Assembly: GCA_002110485.1 (NCBI GenBank) | Contig: MOWL01000088.1 | Location: 434,001 to 498,000 of the forward strand | Origin: Emergomyces orientalis | Lineage: Eukaryota > Ascomycota > Eurotiomycetes > Onygenales > Ajellomycetaceae | Direction: 5' to 3' | Length of the DNA stretch: 64,000 nt | Part shown: positions 57,398 to 64,000 of the stretch, piece by piece | Layout: the number at the start of each line of letters is the position of its first letter | Position numbering within the stretch: the first letter of the stretch is position 1 | The notes under the pieces: generated by a model | The model's input: only the letters and a program-made list of their open reading frames with translations | Database searches by the model: none | What the model was told of the DNA's origin: nothing | Program-made: the position numbers and the translations under genes

Positions 57398-59115
57398 TCA
57401 AAACAAAAAAATCCGCCTATTTTCTGAAATGAATTGAAACGGTGCATCTTGACTCGGTGTTTAACCGGTTTCTCGAGAGCCATTGTGGGGGACACTCAAA
57501 ATTCACCGATCATTCAAATCCGGTACTGTACAAACGTCCACATCGTTTCTGTAAGGATTTTTTATTGTATTTTTCTAACCCCAGTGCGTACAGATATTGC
57601 TATATTTTATTTACTCTTCACCTTTCCTGCGCTCGAGCTGCTGTGTCAACTTGCTCCGACCAGAGCCCAAAGGGGGCATATCTCAGTATCGTTGCCTCTG
57701 AAAGCTCGGATCCCCCTTCTACTTGAAACTCTTGATCTCCCCCTTAGTACCTCCCAAGGCCAACATACCCAGAGAATCCTTCGAATCCAACAAATAAGTT
57801 TCCCTCGCACTCCCCAGAATCTCTATACATCAATCAAGTTGCGCATATCGATCGTACTCACAACAGATGTATCTCCCTCAATTTTCCCGGAAATACCCAG
57901 GTGCTCTCGAAGCTCTCTCGTCCGGGTGTGCGCAATTACCCCTGAGGAAAGCTAATTTCAACAGTGGTTCTACTTGATGCTTCATGTATACACTGGCGGC
58001 TAGGGAGAGATATACCTGGCCATGGGATGTCTTCTTGAGATAAGACTACCTTGAAACCAGCCCCCTCCCCTTGGTGTACGTTCCTTTCTCAGGTGTTGAA
58101 GTTAATTTGAAACTTGAGAAAAGATTTGTCAAATCCTGGGGTTCCAAACACTCTTCTGTTGGCCATGGTTTAATATCAATGGGTATGGCTTCAAGGAGGA
58201 CTTGGTTGCCCACTAGCGATATAGGGCCTACATCGCCTCAAAAGGCTCTTATTATAGACGACAACATAATGAGATATAACTTTTTAAAATCCCCTCAAAT
58301 TTTAGCTCCCTTGATTCTTGACGGCTAGTGAGGTTTCGATTCCTCTTTGTCCCGTTGTTACTGAACAGCTGTATAACAAATAACCAATATTTAGCTCTAT
58401 ATATATATAAACACTACTCCGTACATCAAATTTCATCATTAATTTGCCCTTTATTATGCTTACCGCAGTTCCGTGTATTTTGAAGGAAAGCGGCCGGTCT
58501 TCAAACACGGGTTAAATACAATATAAAATAGAAAAAAGACAACTAGATAGAAATGCCAAACGGTAATTTAGCGCCTGAGGACTAACTACAAAAATATACC
58601 CGGAAATATAAATCGTGCCCTGTCACCTCCATCCCGCATAACTCCCCGGGGCCCCTTATTGCCCATTGATAGTTCAGCGGGTAAATGTTCCAATGTGGCC
58701 CATAAATTCCGACATGGCTTATAAATTAACCTAGTCATCCATGGATATGTGCTTAATATCTTCATTATTACTCAGACAGTTTGAGAGGCAGAGCGCTCTC
58801 TCACAGGCTTAATTCTCACTCTTTACCTACCTAGGTAGTTAGCTAAGCTACAACTATCCCCTGACTACCAATCTGGGACCCTTCAGGGTACCCCCGGCCC
58901 CTCCACCCCCCCAATCGAAGGCCCCCCCTGTCATCTTCACAAAACCGAAACCAAGAGAAAAAGAAGGGGAAAAAAAATCCGCGGAAAAGAACGTAGGTGT
59001 ATGTAGTAATATGTAACTAGTTCCCAACAACGGAATAGAAAAGACTTCGAGAAGTATATGCTGACAATTCACAACAAAAAAAAGGGGGGGATGTGAGGGA
59101 GACTTCTCCATAAAA

Positions 59116-59131
59116 GGGGGGGGGGGGGGGG
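59116..59131. repeat. Poly-G tract of 16 nt
   Basis: This is an uninterrupted G run on the plus strand in the gene-poor region. Its length is prone to sequencing error. Confidence 0.9.
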
Positions 59132-60355
59132 ACAAGAGGGGAAAAACAAGAGAACTGATATAGTTACCTGCTAGCTAACCATGAACTGCTCTGCTCATAT
59201 GGCAGTAAAGCCATCATTCAATGAAAAATAATAATACTAATAATAATAATAATGATGGCATGACCAAAAAAAAGAACCCAGGGCAATCCTACACATAACT
59301 AATCCGTAGTTAACATTATTATTATTATTAAGCACCACGGAGTATCATTACCACAAAAAACCTAGTTTATTTATTCCCCCCCTTTACCGTCCCTTGCCTA
59401 ACTAACTTGCAACCGCTGCAAGGGATTTTGTTGCTTAAAGTCTCCGGAACGAATAAAACGCACGGTGGCCGGGGGGCCTCCGGCTTTCACGGGCGGGAGA
59501 AATGGACGGTGTCGTCTTTTCTTTTTCTTCTTTTTCTTCTTCTTCTTTTTTCTTCTACTACCTACGTCTTCGCCGCCTTCTTTTATTTTTTATTTTTTAA
59601 AATTAGATACATTGACGGGTTAAAGGGGTGTTTAGTTTTTGGTTTTTATTTATTTTTATTTATTTTTTTTTTAAACCGAGCAAACTACGCGTAACTCTTA
59701 TTTCATTTCAGGGCCTGCAACTTTTGTTTGATTATTATGATTAAGCATCAAACCGCATTTTCTCTGTACAGATTAAGGTTAGGTTGAAAGGTCATATGTG
59801 GTGGTTGTGAAGAGAGTGAGTGGAGCGGTGCGCAGGAAAACAGAGCAAGAACTATCCTTTTGCCAGGCTAAAAGTCAAATCGCTTACGAGGGTTTGGCGC
59901 GTCTAGTTGAGCTTTTTTTCTTCTTTTTCCAACATGCGCACTCCGCCCAATGCTGATTGATAATAAAAAAAGGGGGGGCATGGAGAAGGAGAGAGTATGT
60001 GGTTGTTGCAAGAGCGTGAGATGGGTTTTATAGATCAAGTGACATCCATTGAAGCGGCGTGGCGAGAGAGCCGCCATCCCCAAAGCGGCAAGAGTGATGC
60101 TGCAACGGGCCTAGCGCACGACGCGGACCAACGACAACCGCGCTGGGCGGGCTGGGCGCCCCGCTAACCGGCCCATAACCTGATGGAGGTGGAAGGTTGG
60201 TTCATTGTACTATCTAGCGGGCGCAGCTCTCTCATATAGGAGTGCGGGTCACGTGGTCTACTATAGGGCATCCTGCCAACAAAAGATAACTACTAATATG
60301 AAAATGAATAAGAACTTTACGGAGAAAAAAAAACATCAGATTAAGCAGCAACTCA

Positions 60356-60392
60356 TCTCATCATCATCATCATCAACATCATCATCATCATT
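60356..60392. repeat. CAT/TCA trinucleotide repeat
   Basis: This is an array of about twelve ATC-type triplets with one CAA interruption, in non-coding sequence. Confidence 0.85.
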
Positions 60393-60959
60393 ACCTATTA
60401 AATCACGTTAACAATATTAATAAATGATAACAAGAATTCAATAGATAAACATTTTCATTCATCTCATGTTTTCTATTTAGAATAGTTATATATATATTTA
60501 CATACATATATATGTGTCGAGTAAGCTAAAAAGTGAAACCAGAGAATAATATAGAGAGAGAAAAAAAAGTCGAAGAATCCAATACCAAAAAAAAAAAAAC
60601 GAATAATGAACTGAAATGACCAAATGATAGAAAAGAAAAGACGAAAAAAAAAAATAGTAAGGCAAATACACGGTTCAAAAGAGCTTCAAATGCCAGTTCA
60701 TCCTTTTAAAGACGCAACGAAAAGTCAAAGAGAAAAGGAAAACGAGAAGAAAGAAAGAAGTTGTCAAAAAGAAAACAACTACTACAACATACTATACTAC
60801 TGCTACAGAAAGAATATAAAAAAAAATGAAAAAAAATATCAACCCAACCCAACCTAAAAACACCAATCCACAAAAGATTCAAATCAAAGATTTTAAAAAC
60901 AAACAAACAACCAAGTTTCTTTTTTTTTTTTTTTAAATATATATATACCCATCATATTT

Positions 60960-63124
60960 TCACTCGACCTTCACCCTCTTCCCCGCAGCAACACTCGCAT
61001 GACTTCCGTGTCCACCACCAGCCCCCCCAGCACTCAGCCCCCCTTCAGGACTCTTCCGCTTCTTATCCCCACCATCCTCCACCATCACCTCCTTCAGGCT
61101 AGAGCCCGAAGACTGCGAATTCGAATTCGAAAACCCAGGCCCATTCGCTACGACAGGTGTCGGAAACGTCAATGGGCTCGGTAACACGTTACTATCGGGG
61201 CCGGATCGGCCAAAACCCCATTCTGGGTAGAAGCTGGAGGGGGAAGGGAGGAGGGTGTCGGATACAAAGCGGCTGGGGAGGGCGGAGATGGGGGTGTCGA
61301 TGTTGTTGTTGTTGGAATATGCGGCGGCAGGGTTATTGTTTTGGGAGGAGGATGTTACGACGGCGGATGGGGGTGGGGGACGGGCGAAGGGGTTTGGGGG
61401 TCCCTGGGCGCCTGCACTTAGGAGGGCGCTGGCGGATGGGGATGGAGGTGGCAGGACGACGCCGGAATGTCCTGTGTCGGAGCTACGGCGAGCGGGTGTT
61501 GCGGCGGTGTTTCCTGTGGATTCTCGCGGGGAGGATTCTGCGGTTGCGCTACCGGCGTCAGAGTTCTCGCTGGGGATTTGAACCTTCAGACGGGGCCGTT
61601 TTGCGCCTACATGGAGGCTATTGGACCGCGAAATTGGGGTTACGTCCGGTATCGAGGAGAGTGAATGGGTGCGTTGAGGGTGAGCGGGAAGGGTAGTGGA
61701 CCGAACGAGAGGGGGTGGGTGTGGAGGCGGGGCGGAATGGTTAGTTGAATTGGTATTCTCAGGTTCAGGTTTTAATGGGGAGTCGGTTTTGGGGGAGTTT
61801 GATTGCGGACCAAATCCAAAATGCTGTGCAAGCACCGAACCACGATCATCAATTGGGGTGAAAATACTGCGGGATTTAGATGGTAGAGGTTTGGGAGGAG
61901 GTGGAGTTAGGCTATGTTCGGGTTTCGGGGGCAGTTGTGGCTGAGGTGGCGTTCGTGAGTGGGGTTGTACTTGTCGTTCTGGTGGAGGGAATGCTGGTGG
62001 CACAGAGTGTCTCTTTTGTTGGTCCTGTAAGTATGGAGGGGGCGGTTGTCCCATGGGTTGATGATGGGGTTGTGGAGTGTGGTTTCGCTGTGGCTGGGTT
62101 TGAGATTGGTGCTGATGTTGTGTGGACGGGGGAGGAGGTGGAGGAGGATGTTGTTGTTGTTGTTGGGAGTGATGAGGGTGATGTGGAGGGGGTTGTTGCG
62201 GAGGAGGCTGTTGGGAGGAGTGCTGTGGGGGAGGTTGTTGTTGTTGTTGTGGGGGTGGCTGATGTTGTGGCATAGGAGGGGGGTAAGGATATTGACCTGG
62301 GCGTGGAGCTTGCGGAGGCATATTTGAGTTTGCCTGCGGGTTGTACATGGAAGGGTTTGGCATATATGCAGCATAGCCGTTTTGAGGAGGTGGTGGAGTT
62401 GCATGGTGACGCTGTTGTTGTGGAACTAGACCAGAGCCTACCCGCTGAAGATTATTTCTCGATGATGGTCGCGAGATGACCGGTTGTGGGGTTCCATGTC
62501 GAGGGTGGAAGACACCATTAGGCATTGGTGGGGATGCGGAGGACTGATGGTTGATATGTTGGAAGGTGGGTTGACTCTGCATTGGTGGAGGGACCATGTT
62601 ATGGTTCTGGGGTGGGATGATGTCCTCAGCACCCGACACATCCTCCTCATCATCGTCATCCAGATTTTGTTTTCCAGCAAAGTCAGCAGGTCCTTTATGC
62701 TCGTGCGGTTGGCCATACTAGAATATCTAGATTAGTAACCAAAAAAAAAGCGACAATACACTGACCAGGAGGGGGGGGGGGGTGGGGGAATGGGAGATAC
62801 ACACATATTGATATCGTCCAAGAGTCTCATTAATATCACCCGACGAGAACTCGTACAATTTCTTATTGTGGCCAAATATGATAACAGCAACGTCAACGGA
62901 GCAGAGGACTGATAGCTCGTGTGCTTTCTTGAAGAGACCGCCCTTGCGCTTAAGGAATGTTCTATTATTATAACACACGACGCGTCACACATTATTAGAT
63001 AATGTTCAAAATGAAAAAAGAAAACCGATATAAAAGGAAGAGATTGCGCGCAGCAATTCGAAACTTACACAGAGCGATTCCGATCATCTTTGATAGCCTT
63101 AATTTCGATCTTTCTTCGACCCAT
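60960..63124 (-). CDS. RLMA: MADS-box transcription factor RlmA/Rlm1 (MEF2 type)
   Basis: This transcription factor is the target of the cell-wall-integrity MAP kinase pathway. Exons are 63124-63069, 62961-62805 and 62717-60960 (minus strand), giving 656 aa. The MADS domain fills residues 1-60: [60 protein letters not shown], of the MEF2/SRF-II type. YGQPHEHKGPADFAGKQ after the second intron is the Rlm1-type MEF2-like extension. The rest is low-complexity: an acidic patch (DDDDEED), then long Pro/Gln/His runs, then Ser/Pro-rich sequence with many S/T-P phosphorylation sites, including candidate MAP kinase docking segments. The C-terminus ends in GKRVKVE. The second intron contains a C12 tract on the sense strand. 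Confidence 0.95.
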
Positions 63125-64000
63125 TGTCACACCCTTTATATGCGCCTACACGACGAGGGGGGGACGTTGTTTTTGTTTGTTGGGGCGAGTTCTGTGACAA
63201 CGAGAGCGTTACACCGCCCAAGTGGCAGCCAGGACCCCAGAAAGCGCCAGTGCTGCGAAGAGTACAGCAGCAAAGGGTAAGCAGACAGGATATATGTATC
63301 TCGTTGAAGAAGGAGGAGGGGGAGGAGGAGGAGGAAAGAGAGGCAAAGAGAGAAGATAAAATGAGGAAGAAGGTTTAGGTAGGTATATGAACTGTAGCGG
63401 TTGCTTATATGAAATGAGAAAAGGCAGAGATCGGCGACGGTAACGAAAGATATATGAGCCCTGGCCGGGTAGTGGAAACGAGAGAGCGTGAGAGATGAAG
63501 GGGGACCAGAGAAACGGAAGACTATGTATGACTGGGGTAGTTTTAGTAGCAGTAGTAGTGCTGCTGGTGGTGCTGATGGGAGATTTGAAGCCTTGGAGGT
63601 GTTTGTTGGAGATAGATCCCAACCAACGGTCGATGATGAAATAACTCCGTAAGAGAATCAAGTTCGAAGCGGGTGGGTTGATAGATGTTGGTTAGATTTT
63701 GGTTTAGTTAGATCTGGTTAGATTTGGCAGACCTGTGATAGACCTGTGATAGACCTGTGGTGGACTTAATGGCGGACCTTTTGGAGCGGACTGTTTGGTG
63801 GACTTTTTGGGTGGACGCGAGCGTTCTAAAGATAGAGCAACGGGCGGCGGAGGGAACAGGAAAAATTGAGGGAGAGAAAAACGAAAAGGGAAGGGAAAAA
63901 AAAAAGGGGAGAAAAAAGAGTTGACTAATAAGGGACCAAAGGGAGGAAAGGGAGATGCTGCTTTGGGTCTAGTGCAGCCTGGAAGAACTGCGTTGATTGG
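63125..64000 (-). promoter_or_regulatory. RLMA promoter and 5' leader
   Basis: This is non-coding sequence upstream of RLMA. On the sense (minus) strand a CT-rich tract (63300-63345) lies within 250 bp of the start and suggests the transcription start zone. Farther up is an 11-bp direct repeat (AGACCTGTGAT, three copies, 63729-63760 on plus) followed by several GGAC/TGGAC words to 63815. The minus-strand frame 63209-63661 is a simple-sequence artefact. Confidence 0.5.
63729..63760. repeat. Triple 11-bp direct repeat AGACCTGTGAT
   Basis: Three adjacent copies (the third ends in GTGG) lie about 610 bp upstream of the RLMA start codon. Spacing of 11 bp is close to one DNA helical turn, which would suit cooperative factor binding. 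That role is an inference. Confidence 0.8.

Larger units (their letters stand above)
57398..60959. other. Gene-poor region of 3.5 kb
   Basis: I see no convincing gene. The frames at 57434-57955 and 58071-58328 are unsupported. From 58850 on, the sequence is dominated by homopolymers and short repeats: a G run at 59116-59131, AAT repeats around 59230-59255 and 59320-59332, CTT repeats at 59520-59560, CAT repeats at 60356-60392, and A-rich tracts 60560-60900. The right end is the RlmA 3' untranslated region. Confidence 0.45.

Noticed and set aside
61157..62327. Several plus-strand Gly/Arg/Val-rich frames
   Set aside because: They are complementary to the Pro/Gln-rich region of RLMA and have no independent evidence.
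63209..63661. 150-codon minus-strand frame upstream of RLMA
   Set aside because: It is made of Ser/Pro/Leu runs from CT-rich leader sequence and does not start with ATG in a good context; it is likely promoter or leader DNA.
1..64000. CRISPR arrays, operons, phage or plasmid genes, intact transposons
   Set aside because: No repeat-spacer array, transposase, reverse transcriptase or phage-like gene was seen; the gene style is clearly nuclear fungal.

Overview
The window looks like a piece of chromosome from a filamentous ascomycete. Genes are broken by short introns (about 50-130 nt, GT...AG, with CTGAC/CTAAC-like branch points) and stand alone on both strands, with low-complexity A/T, polypurine or polypyrimidine spacers between them. 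Genes typical of Pezizomycotina, such as mitochondrial ClpP, an RlmA-type MADS-box factor, a Dsc4-like DUF1746 protein and a Lap2-type aminopeptidase, point to Eurotiomycetes. Onygenales (Ajellomycetaceae-like) is my best guess from overall protein style, and it is only an inference. I see no operons, CRISPR arrays, virus, plasmid or complete transposon.

Layout. 0.7-3.4 kb: a mitochondrial membrane protein and, divergently, the E3-binding protein X of pyruvate dehydrogenase. 4.5-11 kb: the APC/C activator Cdh1 and an M18 aspartyl aminopeptidase. 12.5-19 kb: a lineage-specific coiled-coil protein, an Hsp70-like (HSPA12-type) ATPase and a Dsc4-like membrane protein. 19.4-27.6 kb: ClpP, an unknown mitochondrial protein, a Pho13-type phosphatase, Rfc2 and Sec20. 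28.5-36.6 kb: mitoribosomal mL53, inorganic pyrophosphatase, tRNA-dihydrouridine synthase Dus2 and a secreted M28 aminopeptidase. 36.6-40.1 kb is gene-poor. 40.1-45.6 kb: the Fun30 chromatin remodeller and V-ATPase assembly factor Vma21. 47.3-54.8 kb: a DUF2406 protein, ribosomal protein eL33, a 2-oxoglutarate oxygenase and tRNA-Thr(AGT). 55.7-57.4 kb: a doubtful, possibly decaying regulator-like gene. 57.4-61 kb is gene-poor. 61-63.1 kb: the MADS-box factor RlmA.

Most genes are housekeeping and not functionally linked. A recurring theme is mitochondrial function: PDX1, ClpP, mL53, two unknown mitochondrial proteins, and two enzymes (pyrophosphatase and aspartyl aminopeptidase) with acidic-poor N-terminal extensions that could give dual localisation. 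Several genes sit in divergent pairs that share a promoter region.

The most unusual signal is at the sequence level. About a dozen genes on both strands change from C-ending to G-ending codons part way through, always in that order along the sense strand. Very small exons of 10, 19, 22 and 26 nt in eL33, ClpP and the Pho13 homologue also stand out. All exon boundaries were derived by hand from splice signals, reading frame and family similarity; most spliced models close to a whole number of codons.
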